A DNA stretch of 64,000 nt from Pasteurella testudinis DSM 23072 (GTDB taxonomy: Bacteria; Pseudomonadota; Gammaproteobacteria; Enterobacterales; Pasteurellaceae), in assembly GCF_900176075.1 (NCBI RefSeq), contig NZ_FWWV01000001.1:286603-350602 (forward strand), written 5' to 3'. Below the pieces are notes generated by a model. That model saw only the letters and a program-made list of their open reading frames with translations, was not told the origin of the DNA and made no database searches. Shown one piece after another: positions 56,664-64,000 of the stretch. How positions within the stretch are numbered: position 1 is the first letter of the stretch; each line of letters starts with the position of its first letter. A program made the translations under genes and the position numbers.

Positions 56664-57323
56664 ATGAATTTAAACAAATTTGAGATAATGGTTTTTGTAT
56701 CATTACTCACAACCGCATGCCAAAATTATTCGATCAATCGCTGGGACAACAAAGTTTCTTATCCCAACCTCAGTGTTGGTGCCGGCACTGAAAAAGTGAT
56801 TAAAGCTTCACATACGATCAGTAGCGCGCAACAACCTGAATTGAGCGAAAAAAAGATCAAACGCCTACAGAAAGCCCGTGACTGGATAAATCAACTGAAT
56901 CAGCAAAGCAAGGCAGTGGAACAGTTTGAACCGGTTAAGTTGCAGAATATTGATACGGTCAATCCGAGCGCTTACCTCTATATCGATGACTACAATGTGC
57001 GTTTGGGCAAAGTGCGGGTCGGTTTCGGGCAGTATGCCGGTTATCGCCTTGCTTCGCTGGGCGCGAGTGATAAATACAATATTTATTCCGACGTCAAAAT
57101 ATATAACTGCCGCGAACGCACCAGTGTTACCGCGATAACCTATACTTACACCACCAACACCGATGAAACCAGCGTGTCTGCGCCTGAGTCGACATGGGAA
57201 AGCCCTCGACAAGGTACGGCTCAGCGCTGGTTGATGAATGCGATCTGTTCGGCGACGCTGGTTGAAAACGACGACAGCTCGCTTTCTGTCGGTTACAGCG
57301 TTTTGCTTAACCGTTTGGATTAA
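56664..57323 (+). CDS. Hypothetical lipoprotein
   Basis: 219 residues. The start MNLNKFEIMVFVSLLTTACQ contains a lipobox (LTTAC) at about residue 19, so it is exported and lipidated. A lysine/glutamine-rich helical stretch (about 58-85) is followed by a beta-rich region. I recognise no family. The RBS is weak. An upstream -10 candidate lies in the preceding intergenic region. Confidence 0.7.
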   Translation: MNLNKFEIMVFVSLLTTACQNYSINRWDNKVSYPNLSVGAGTEKVIKASHTISSAQQPELSEKKIKRLQKARDWINQLNQQSKAVEQFEPVKLQNIDTVNPSAYLYIDDYNVRLGKVRVGFGQYAGYRLASLGASDKYNIYSDVKIYNCRERTSVTAITYTYTTNTDETSVSAPESTWESPRQGTAQRWLMNAICSATLVENDDSSLSVGYSVLLNRLD

Positions 57324-57399
57324 ACGGAATAGCTGTTATCTGTTGAATATGGCATAATGCGGAGTATCATTATGCGGTATTGCAAGAGGAAAATTCGTG

Positions 57400-58044
57400 A
57401 TGGCGGATTTCAACTATTCCATTTATATTCAGTTTTTTATCGGCCTGGTCGCCGTGGTGAATCCGTTTGGCGTCTTGCCGATTTTTGTCGGTATGACCTC
57501 TAATCAATACGAAGCCCAACGCAACAAAACCAATCTGGTGATGTGCATTTCGGTGGCGGTGATCTTGCTTACCAGCCTCTATCTCGGGCAGATTATCCTG
57601 AACCTTTTTAATATTTCTCTGAATGCCTTCCGTATCGCCGGCGGTATTCTGATCGTGTCAATTGCAATGAGCATGATCAGCGGTAAGCTGGGTGAACAGA
57701 AACAAAATAAAGAGGAAAAAAGTGCGGATCTGTCCGATTACGGCAACATTTCGGTCGTGCCGTTGGCGATGCCGATTATGGCGGGGCCGGGCACGATCAG
57801 TTCGACTATCGTTTGGGCTTCGCGCTACCATACTTGGATCGATTTTATCGGCTTTACCATCGCGATTTTACTGTTTTCGCTGTTTGTGTATTTTCTGTTC
57901 CGCTCCGCACCGTTCGTCGTGAAAACGCTCGGCAACACCGGCAGCAATGTCGTTACTCGGATCATGGGCGTGATTTTGATGGCGCTGGGGATCGAAGTTG
58001 CCGCCGCCGGCATCGGCAATCTGTTCCCGGGCTTGGTGAATTAA
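57400..58044 (+). CDS. MarC/YhgN-family membrane protein
   Basis: 214 residues with six membrane spans and the MarC family motifs: GLVAVVNPFGVLPIF, LPLAMPIMAGPGTISS and IMGVILMALGIEVAAAGI. The family is of unknown function (not multidrug export as once thought). The ATG at 57400 follows GTG at 57397; both follow AAGAGGAAAATTC. The next gene begins 2 bases after the stop, so the two may be co-transcribed. Confidence 0.85.
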   Translation: MADFNYSIYIQFFIGLVAVVNPFGVLPIFVGMTSNQYEAQRNKTNLVMCISVAVILLTSLYLGQIILNLFNISLNAFRIAGGILIVSIAMSMISGKLGEQKQNKEEKSADLSDYGNISVVPLAMPIMAGPGTISSTIVWASRYHTWIDFIGFTIAILLFSLFVYFLFRSAPFVVKTLGNTGSNVVTRIMGVILMALGIEVAAAGIGNLFPGLVN

Positions 58045-58046
58045 AG

Positions 58047-59711
58047 ATGTTTGGTTTTTGGCATAAGATGAAAAGTGCGGTTTTTATCCGGTTTAACCTG
58101 TGGTTTGCGCCGTTATGTTGTTTGGCGTTGGCGGTTTTGCTAACCGCTTGCGATTGGCAGCAAAAACCGGCGGACGATAAAACTACTGCGCCGCAAACTC
58201 AAACCGAACAACCGGACGAAAGCCGCCATCTGTTAACGCGTGGGATCTATGCGCAAGGATTCGATTTGCAGCCGCAGCAGCTACGCGACGACTTGCAGTT
58301 GCCGCTGATTCGCGATCTATACGAAGGTTTGGTGCGCGTCGACAAAGAGGGAAAATTGCAGGGCGGCGCGGCGCAATCTTGGCAACAGCAGGATTATAAA
58401 ATCTGGACTTTTCATTTACAACCCGATTTGAAATGGTCGAACGGAAGCGCCTTGACCGCACAGGATTTTGTGCAAAGCTGGTATGCGCTGGCGGCACAGG
58501 CGGAGAACAATCCGTTGAGCGAATACCTGCGCTTTATCGCGCTGGAAAACGCCGAACAAGTGTTGAATAAAGCGTACGGCGTAGAAATGTTGGGCATTAA
58601 AGCGCTGGACGAACACACCTTACAGCTCACCTTATCGCAGCCGGTTCCTCATTTGCCGCAAATGTTAAGCCATGTTGCGCTGTTTCCCGTTTATCAAGGC
58701 GACAACAATCCTGTTGAGCAACCTCAGGAAGGGCAGGAAAATCACGCTGCGGTCGTGACCAACGGTGCGTATCGCCTGCTATATCAACATGGTTCTGATC
58801 TCTTGTTGGAAAAAAATCCGTTTTATTGGAACCGCAATAGTGTTTTCTTCCGTAATGTCAGTTACCAAGCGCTACACGAAAATGAGCGTGCGGCGAATAT
58901 CGATGTGCTGCAACTGCCGGCGGCAGGAAGCGCCGTGCCGGAGAATATGCTGCGCGTGGCGTTGCCGAGCTTGTGCACTTACTATTATGAATTTAATTTC
59001 CGCCACCCGCAATTAAAGCAAAGTGCGGTGCGCAAAGCGTTGGCGGCAATGATTTCACTACAGGAAATTAATGCGGATAATTTCAGCGGCGGTTTGAACA
59101 GTATGCGCAGTAACGGCAAGTTTTTGCCGCGCAGTTTGCAGTCATCGGAGCAGGAAGAGGGGTGGGCGCCGACCGTTGTCGAACAACTTTTGGCACAAGC
59201 CGGCGTTAACAGCGGAAAGCCGTTGCGCCTGCGTTTAAGTTATGAACAGCAGGGTATTCACCCGCAAATTGCCGAGCGCATGATCCGTATGCTATCGCAA
59301 TCGGATTTGATTCAGATTCAGGCCGATCCGCTGACACGCCAGCAGTTGTTGGCAAAGCGCGCGCAAGGGGATTTTGATCTGATCCGTTCCGGCTGGTGTG
59401 CCGATTATCCCGAACCGTCCGCGTTTTTGAATATTCTGCACAGCCAAAGCGCCAACAATAAAATGGCGTATCAAAACCACGAACTGGACGAATTACTGCA
59501 AAAAAGCCTGCAAAGTGCGGTCAGCGACAGTGAGCGGTTGCAAATCTATCAGCAAATCGAAAAAATCATTAACCAAGAGCAAGTCGTGCTGCCGCTGTTT
59601 CAATATTACCGTGATTATCTGATTAAATCCGATTTGGCGGGTTACGCCGTACCGGCGGTCAACAGCGGCATCGACAGTCGTGATCTATACCGCAAAATCG
59701 GTCAACAGTAA
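58047..59711 (+). CDS. Oligopeptide ABC transporter substrate-binding lipoprotein (OppA-like)
   Basis: 554 residues. Signal peptide with lipobox AVLLTAC (C near residue 36) then the family-5 extracellular solute-binding domain: RGIYAQGFDLQPQQLRDD..., LQPDLKWSNGSALTAQDFVQSW and HPQLKQSAVRKALAAMIS. It binds peptides outside the inner membrane for an OppBCDF-type importer, not found in this window. ATG at 58047; a second in-frame ATG at 58068 is possible. A USS falls inside the signal sequence. Resembles the H. influenzae stand-alone OppA paralogue. Confidence 0.85.
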   Translation: MFGFWHKMKSAVFIRFNLWFAPLCCLALAVLLTACDWQQKPADDKTTAPQTQTEQPDESRHLLTRGIYAQGFDLQPQQLRDDLQLPLIRDLYEGLVRVDKEGKLQGGAAQSWQQQDYKIWTFHLQPDLKWSNGSALTAQDFVQSWYALAAQAENNPLSEYLRFIALENAEQVLNKAYGVEMLGIKALDEHTLQLTLSQPVPHLPQMLSHVALFPVYQGDNNPVEQPQEGQENHAAVVTNGAYRLLYQHGSDLLLEKNPFYWNRNSVFFRNVSYQALHENERAANIDVLQLPAAGSAVPENMLRVALPSLCTYYYEFNFRHPQLKQSAVRKALAAMISLQEINADNFSGGLNSMRSNGKFLPRSLQSSEQEEGWAPTVVEQLLAQAGVNSGKPLRLRLSYEQQGIHPQIAERMIRMLSQSDLIQIQADPLTRQQLLAKRAQGDFDLIRSGWCADYPEPSAFLNILHSQSANNKMAYQNHELDELLQKSLQSAVSDSERLQIYQQIEKIINQEQVVLPLFQYYRDYLIKSDLAGYAVPAVNSGIDSRDLYRKIGQQ

Positions 59712-59721
59712 GGAGCCGCTG

Positions 59722-60696
59722 ATGTCGAAACCGCTAATAATCGTACATACCAAATTGCCGCCTGCGTTGTTGGGCAAGCTGGAACAACATTTTCAATTGG
59801 CGGTGTTTGAAACCTTATCCGCTCAAAATATTACGTTATTGCGCGCGCAGTTGGCAAGTGCGGTCGGGATCATCGGCACCGGTTTACGGGTAGACGAAGC
59901 CTTGCTGCAACAAGCGCCGTTATTGCAGGCTGCCTCGACCGTTTCCGTCGGTTATGATCAATATGATTTGGCGGCGTTGCAGCGGCATCAAGTGGTGTTG
60001 ACCCACACACCGCATGTGTTGGACGATACCGTTGCCGATTTGGCGTTTGCGTTGATATTGGGGGCGGCAAGACGGGTGTGCGAGCTGGATTCGGCGGTGA
60101 AACAGGGACGTTGGAGCAAGCAGAGCGAAAGCGGCTATTTCGGGGTGGACGTACACCATAAAACCATCGGCATTTTAGGCATGGGGCGAATCGGACGGGC
60201 GATTGCGCAACGGGCTTATTTCGGTTTCGGTATGCCGGTGTGCTACACCGCCCGTCATGATAAAACCGAGGTTGACCGCACTTTTCAAGCGAAGCGCTGC
60301 GAACTGGATCAGCTGCTGGCGACGGCGGATTTTGTAGTCAATATGCTACCGTCAACGGCGCAAACGCAAAATGTGATCGACGGAAAAGCGTTTGCACTGA
60401 TGAAACCCAGTGCGATTTTTATCAATCTCGGGCGCGGCAACACGGTCGATCAACAGGCACTGTATCAGGCGCTAAAAACCAAACGGATTTTAGCCGCCGG
60501 CTTAGATGTTTACCGCGAAGAACCGATTGCGGCGGATTCGCCGTTGCTGACGCTGGAAAATATTATCTGTTTGCCGCATATCGGCTCGGCGACGGCAGAA
60601 ACCCGTTATGCGATGCAGGCTTGTGCGGTGGATAATCTGATCAATGCCCTGTTATATCCGAACTGCGCGGACAAACCGGTCTATCGGGTTAATTAG
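59722..60696 (+). CDS. ghrB: 2-hydroxyacid dehydrogenase, GhrB-like glyoxylate/hydroxypyruvate reductase
   Basis: 324 residues from the ATG at 59722 (AAGGAG 5-10 bases upstream); the frame runs further up but overlaps the oligopeptide-binding gene. NAD(P)-binding motif GILGMGRIGRAIAQRAYFG with RHDK following, catalytic R, E and H in INLGRGNTVD, AGLDVYREEP and LPHIGSATAETR. Length equals E. coli GhrB. It reduces glyoxylate and hydroxypyruvate; 2-ketogluconate is also possible. Eleven bases after the lipoprotein gene. Confidence 0.88.
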   Translation: MSKPLIIVHTKLPPALLGKLEQHFQLAVFETLSAQNITLLRAQLASAVGIIGTGLRVDEALLQQAPLLQAASTVSVGYDQYDLAALQRHQVVLTHTPHVLDDTVADLAFALILGAARRVCELDSAVKQGRWSKQSESGYFGVDVHHKTIGILGMGRIGRAIAQRAYFGFGMPVCYTARHDKTEVDRTFQAKRCELDQLLATADFVVNMLPSTAQTQNVIDGKAFALMKPSAIFINLGRGNTVDQQALYQALKTKRILAAGLDVYREEPIAADSPLLTLENIICLPHIGSATAETRYAMQACAVDNLINALLYPNCADKPVYRVN

Positions 60697-60715
60697 GCGT
60701 TATAAGCACATAGAA

Positions 60716-60775
60716 AACCGCACTTGAGGTTTTTTCCAATCGAAGTGCGGTTAAGGTCAAGCAAAGTGCGGTTAT
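60716..60775. terminator. USS cluster acting as terminator between ghrB and ribA
   Basis: ACCGCACTT (60718) and AAGTGCGGT (60742) form an inverted pair; a shorter stem AAAACC-GCACTTGA-GGTTTT is followed by TT. A third AAGTGCGGT lies at 60765. Confidence 0.65.
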
Positions 60776-61440
60776 GCTTCGCTTTTCAGCTGCTCGCCCT
60801 GACAAGAGTAGCAAACGCCGTGTCGGTGCTGTTCGTGTTTTTCGTCATGCACAATCAAATGCCCCATTTTTTCCGCTTTGGTGGCAAGGTATGCCGTGTT
60901 GTAGCGGTTTTCACCGACATTTAACGGCACTCGCTCGACCACGTTGATTCCGGCGTTGCGCATGGTGTCGATTTTATTCGGGTTATTGGTGAGTAACCGC
61001 ACTTGCTTCACGCCCAACAACTCGAAAATATCGGCACAGACCGTAAAGTTACGTTCGTCGGCGGCAAAGCCCAGCGCTTCGTTGGCTTCGATGGTGTCCA
61101 AGCCTTGATCTTGCAGGGCATAAGCACGGATTTTATTGATCAAACCGATACCGCGCCCCTCTTCGCGGTGATAAATCAAGACACCGCGTCCTGCCGCGCT
61201 GATTTGCCGAAGTGCGGTTTCCAGCTGAAAGCCGCAGTCGCATTTCAGGCTGTGCAAAGCATCGCCGGTTAAACATTCGGAATGGATCCGCGCCAATACC
61301 GGCTCGTCACTGTTGCTGACATCGCCCATCACCAAGGCGACGTGTTCTTTGTGGCTATCGGGAAATTCAAACCCGACCATACGAAAAATACCGAATTGGG
61401 TTGGTAATTTGGCTTCGGCAACCAACTGGATTTTAGACAT
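60772..61440 (-). CDS. ribA: GTP cyclohydrolase II
   Basis: 222 residues. Zinc-binding and catalytic region [21 protein letters not shown] (C-x10-C-x-C) and [20 protein letters not shown], then the GTP-site [12 protein letters not shown]. It opens GTP to the first riboflavin-pathway intermediate. C-terminal cysteines (CYSCQG) are an extra detail. Stand-alone RibA, not fused to RibB. No FMN riboswitch seen upstream. Confidence 0.95.
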   Translation of the reverse strand: MSKIQLVAEAKLPTQFGIFRMVGFEFPDSHKEHVALVMGDVSNSDEPVLARIHSECLTGDALHSLKCDCGFQLETALRQISAAGRGVLIYHREEGRGIGLINKIRAYALQDQGLDTIEANEALGFAADERNFTVCADIFELLGVKQVRLLTNNPNKIDTMRNAGINVVERVPLNVGENRYNTAYLATKAEKMGHLIVHDEKHEQHRHGVCYSCQGEQLKSEA

Positions 61441-61669
61441 GAGTGTTATTCCTTAACAGATCGGTTATCAGATTACGCGGCCAGTATAGCCTTTTTCCTT
61501 TATATTACAGATCTCTTTTTTTGATATGGATTCGATAGTTGTTGTAGATTAAGACTAATAAACAGTGTTGTCGTTTAAACAGACTGTTTTTTTGAAGAAA
61601 AGTGCGGTTTATCAAAGAAAAACGCAGAGATTTTCGGTAGAATCGGCAAAAAATAGCAAGGAGCGGATT

Positions 61670-62587
61670 ATGTATTACTACGGTTTGGATATTGGCGGCA
61701 CAAAAATCGAGTTGGCGGTTTTTAACCAAAAATTAGAAAAATTGCACTCGGAGCGGGTTAATACCCCGAAAGAAGACTATTTGGAATGGATTGAGGCGGT
61801 GGCTGGACTGGTCGAGCGCGCTGACAACCGTTTCGACTGTAAAGGCTCGGTAGGAATCGGGATTCCGGGTTTTGTCAACCGTGAAACCGGTTTGGCGGAA
61901 ATCACCAATATCCGGGCAGCGGATAACCGCCCGATTCTGTTTGATTTGAGCAAACGTTTGGAGCGCGAAGTGCGGGCGGAAAACGATGCCAACTGTTTTG
62001 CCATTTCCGAGGCTTGGGCAGAAGAGAATCAGCAATATCCGTTTGTGTTGGGGCTGATTCTGGGGACGGGATTTGGCGGCGGCTTGGTGTTTAACGGCAA
62101 AGCGCATTCGGGACATGTCGGCATGGCGGGCGAGTTGGGACATATTCAGCTGAATTACCACGCTTTGAAACTGCTGGGTTGGGACAACGCTCCGATTTAC
62201 GATTGCGGTTGCGGCAATCGGGCATGCTTGGACACCTATCTGTCTGGCCGCGGTTTTGAAATGTTGTATCGTGATCTGGAAGGGGAGGCGCTTTCCGCCA
62301 AAGAGATTATCGAACGTTTTTATGCCGGAGACGACACCGCGCTAAAATTCGTACAACTGTTTGTCGAGTTGGCGGCAATCAGTATCGGCAACATCATCAC
62401 CGCGCTGGATCCGGACATGATTGTGCTGGGCGGCGGGTTGTCCAATTTTGATTATTTGTATGAAGCCCTGCCGAAAGCCTTGCCGGCGCATTTGATGCGA
62501 AGTGCGGTCGTGCCGGTGATCAAAAAAGCCAAATACGGCGACTCCGGCGGCGTGCGCGGCGCAGCGGCATTGTTTATGAGCCGTTAA
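61670..62587 (+). CDS. nagK: N-acetyl-D-glucosamine kinase (ROK family)
   Basis: 305 residues from the ATG at 61670 (RBS AAGGAGCGGATT). ROK signature: phosphate loop [17 protein letters not shown], catalytic DANCFA, and the zinc motif [18 protein letters not shown]. coli NagK has the same length and motif. It phosphorylates GlcNAc released inside the cell, for example during peptidoglycan recycling, giving GlcNAc-6-phosphate. Not adjacent to the NagA-like deacetylase at 46.8 kb but could supply a related pool. Confidence 0.88.
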   Translation: MYYYGLDIGGTKIELAVFNQKLEKLHSERVNTPKEDYLEWIEAVAGLVERADNRFDCKGSVGIGIPGFVNRETGLAEITNIRAADNRPILFDLSKRLEREVRAENDANCFAISEAWAEENQQYPFVLGLILGTGFGGGLVFNGKAHSGHVGMAGELGHIQLNYHALKLLGWDNAPIYDCGCGNRACLDTYLSGRGFEMLYRDLEGEALSAKEIIERFYAGDDTALKFVQLFVELAAISIGNIITALDPDMIVLGGGLSNFDYLYEALPKALPAHLMRSAVVPVIKKAKYGDSGGVRGAAALFMSR

Positions 62588-62625
62588 TTTTCCAAGCGTC
62601 AATTTTTAAGTCGTGAACCTGATAA

Positions 62626-62644
62626 GTCGGGCTTCAAGCCCGAC
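62626..62644. repeat. Short perfect hairpin (REP-like) after nagK
   Basis: GTCGGGC-TTCAA-GCCCGAC with no T run; followed by two USS (AAGTGCGGT) in the next 30 bases. Could be a terminator or a single REP-type sequence. Confidence 0.45.
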
Positions 62645-62668
62645 ATCAAAGTGCGGTTTAAGTGCGGT

Positions 62669-63238
62669 TTAAAGAACGGTGCTCGCGGTTTCCAACAGGA
62701 TTTTGCCTTCGCGCACGGTGAGCTTTTTCACCATGTTTTTAATCAGATTTTGGGTTTGATCTTGGCTGTCCAAAGTATAAACCGGAAATTGGTTCAACAA
62801 TGCCTGTGCGGTGCTGTTTAACATCGGCATAATCAACTGTAATTGATCAGCATATTGCTGCGGTTCGGACGACCAGCGCAGCACACGCAGGTTTTTCAAG
62901 TATACCGATCCTTGCTCGGCGTTATATTCCGGTTCGACGTCCAGCACCAGATTGATCCGGCTGTCAAACTGCTTGCCGTTATACTGAAAACCGGCGCTAA
63001 CAATACCGTCCAGCTCGATTTTATTACTCTCTTTTTGTCCTACTTTGGCCTGCATTTGATCCACTTGGTACTGGATCTTGATAATGCCCGGCAGATTAAG
63101 TTGGTCACTAAAGCCCAGCTTTTTGTTGAGATATTGATTGATTTGCGCTTCGCTGATCTCAATATGGCTGGCTTGGGCGAAGAGCGGCATGGCGAAAAAG
63201 AAAATAAGTAGGGTGCGGATAAATCGCATTTGAAGCAT
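62669..63238 (-). CDS. DUF1439-type envelope protein (YceB-like)
   Basis: 189 residues with signal segment MRFIRTLLIFFFAMPLFAQA. The body fits the DUF1439/YceB family, a lipid-binding-like beta fold: ISEAQINQYLNKKLGFSDQL, then alternating strands. No lipobox cysteine, so this homologue may be a soluble periplasmic protein. The ATG at 63238 follows CGAGGACG. Function unknown. Confidence 0.75.
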   Translation of the reverse strand: MLQMRFIRTLLIFFFAMPLFAQASHIEISEAQINQYLNKKLGFSDQLNLPGIIKIQYQVDQMQAKVGQKESNKIELDGIVSAGFQYNGKQFDSRINLVLDVEPEYNAEQGSVYLKNLRVLRWSSEPQQYADQLQLIMPMLNSTAQALLNQFPVYTLDSQDQTQNLIKNMVKKLTVREGKILLETASTVL

Positions 63239-63360
63239 AAAAACGTCCTCGAAGGTTTAAATTATTCCAAAAAAAAGATAGAATGTGTCCGTTTGACGAA
63301 CAAGTTTTAACCACTTGGTTTTATATTAATCAACTGGTATCACATGAAATAAGGAATCCT

Positions 63361-64000
63361 ATGAAACACTCTATTACAAAAGTTGCGGTTTTGTCAGCAG
63401 TTTTCGCATTGTCCGCCTGTAGTAATTTGACCGGCGAAAGCGGCATGAGTTCACCGGCTTCGACAGCAAATACCGCATTGAACCAATCTTTTGCTCAATT
63501 GGAGCAGGCGGCGGCAAATCAGAACAGCTTTCAATATCAACTGAATCAAGATGTGTACAAAGCGTATTCTAGCGGCGGTAGCCTGAGTTATGTGATTGCG
63601 CAGAATGAAAAAGGGACGACGAAAGTCTTTTATAAAGGCGGAAAATTGTACGGCGTACAAGATGCCGACGGCAGCTATGAATTTGACAGCGCCGGCAAGC
63701 TGATTACCGCATTGAACAGTAACGGCGGCGAGCTGAAATTATCGGCAGAAGCGGCTGCGAAAAAGCAGAGTGAATTAAGCGCTGGCGCGAAAAAACTGGC
63801 GGCCATGTTGGGCAGCAATTCGGCGGATCGCTCTGTCGGCTCGATCAGAACCGGCGGTGATGCCAAGTTGAACTATTTGTGTATCGCCAAAATTCAGCAA
63901 GTGGCCTCGACCAAACGCGTATTCCGCAGCTCGGCGAACAAAGCCAACAGCACCAGCCGTTTAACGGCGGATGTACGCTTGAACGGCAATCAGTATTACA
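63361..64000 (+). CDS. Lipoprotein, 3' partial
   Basis: Open from ATG at 63361 to the window end without a stop (213 codons). MKHSITKVAVLSAVFALSAC gives a lipobox (LSAC) with C20. The mature part begins SNLTGESGMSSPASTANT and has a weak beta pattern (YVIAQNEKGTTKVFYKGGKL, DADGSYEFDSAGKLI). I recognise no family. RBS AAGGAATCCT. The remainder lies beyond the window. Confidence 0.8.
   Translation, partial: MKHSITKVAVLSAVFALSACSNLTGESGMSSPASTANTALNQSFAQLEQAAANQNSFQYQLNQDVYKAYSSGGSLSYVIAQNEKGTTKVFYKGGKLYGVQDADGSYEFDSAGKLITALNSNGGELKLSAEAAAKKQSELSAGAKKLAAMLGSNSADRSVGSIRTGGDAKLNYLCIAKIQQVASTKRVFRSSANKANSTSRLTADVRLNGNQYY

Overview
The window is chromosomal DNA of a gammaproteobacterium of the family Pasteurellaceae. 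The main evidence is the 9-base uptake signal sequence AAGTGCGGT (Haemophilus-type USS), which I count by eye at roughly 60-70 complete copies on both strands, often as inverted pairs that double as terminators. Gene content and order agree: frdABCD beside epmA, raiA beside pheA, yffB-dapE, coaE-yacG. Presence of ptsG, a full fumarate reductase and a copper nitrite reductase fits a facultative, fumarate-respiring commensal. I cannot name the genus.

Layout: 0-2.2 kb, end of an MFS permease and a LysR regulator. 2.2-8.1 kb, frdDCBA (minus) with an FNR-type promoter, epmA flanked by two matching REP-pair repeats that carry USS, and uppP. 8.1-21.2 kb, a complete tad/flp tight-adherence pilus locus (two flp pilins, tadV, rcpCAB, tadZABCDEFG) with structured leader and attenuator-like hairpins, plus one extra periplasmic gene at its end; the stretch from tadZ to tadG holds no complete USS. 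21.3-28.5 kb, housekeeping genes on the minus strand (UDG-like protein, argA, glnE, small proteins, tyrS). 28.5-29.24 kb, a gene-poor interval that I read as a type I toxin-antitoxin (hydrophobic 24-residue peptide with a sequestered Shine-Dalgarno and an antisense RNA) next to a Fur-box-controlled tandem small RNA. 29.2-36.8 kb, sfsA, pntAB, a type II toxin-antitoxin pair, coaE-yacG-GNAT, raiA and pheA. 36.8-45.1 kb, a phytase-like secreted protein behind a clear PHO box, a sodium symporter, a MetE-like enzyme, yffB-dapE-M15 peptidase and ptsG. 45.1-50.9 kb, a compact catabolic unit: PTS IIBC permease, fumarase/adenylosuccinate-lyase superfamily enzyme, divergent NagA-like deacetylase and an AT-rich PRD regulator. 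50.9-56.3 kb, parE-nirK-parC, with nirK between the two topoisomerase IV genes. 56.3-64 kb, a lipoprotein, MarC-type membrane protein, oligopeptide-binding lipoprotein, GhrB-like dehydrogenase, ribA, nagK, a DUF1439-type protein and a lipoprotein cut by the window end.

The least explained pieces are the PTS-lyase-deacetylase operon (the lyase class suggests a substrate that releases fumarate, which frdABCD could reduce), the tyrS-sfsA intergenic RNA region, the additional tad-locus gene, and a 115-bp three-armed inverted repeat between the sodium symporter and the MetE-like gene. Functions of these are inferred from sequence only.
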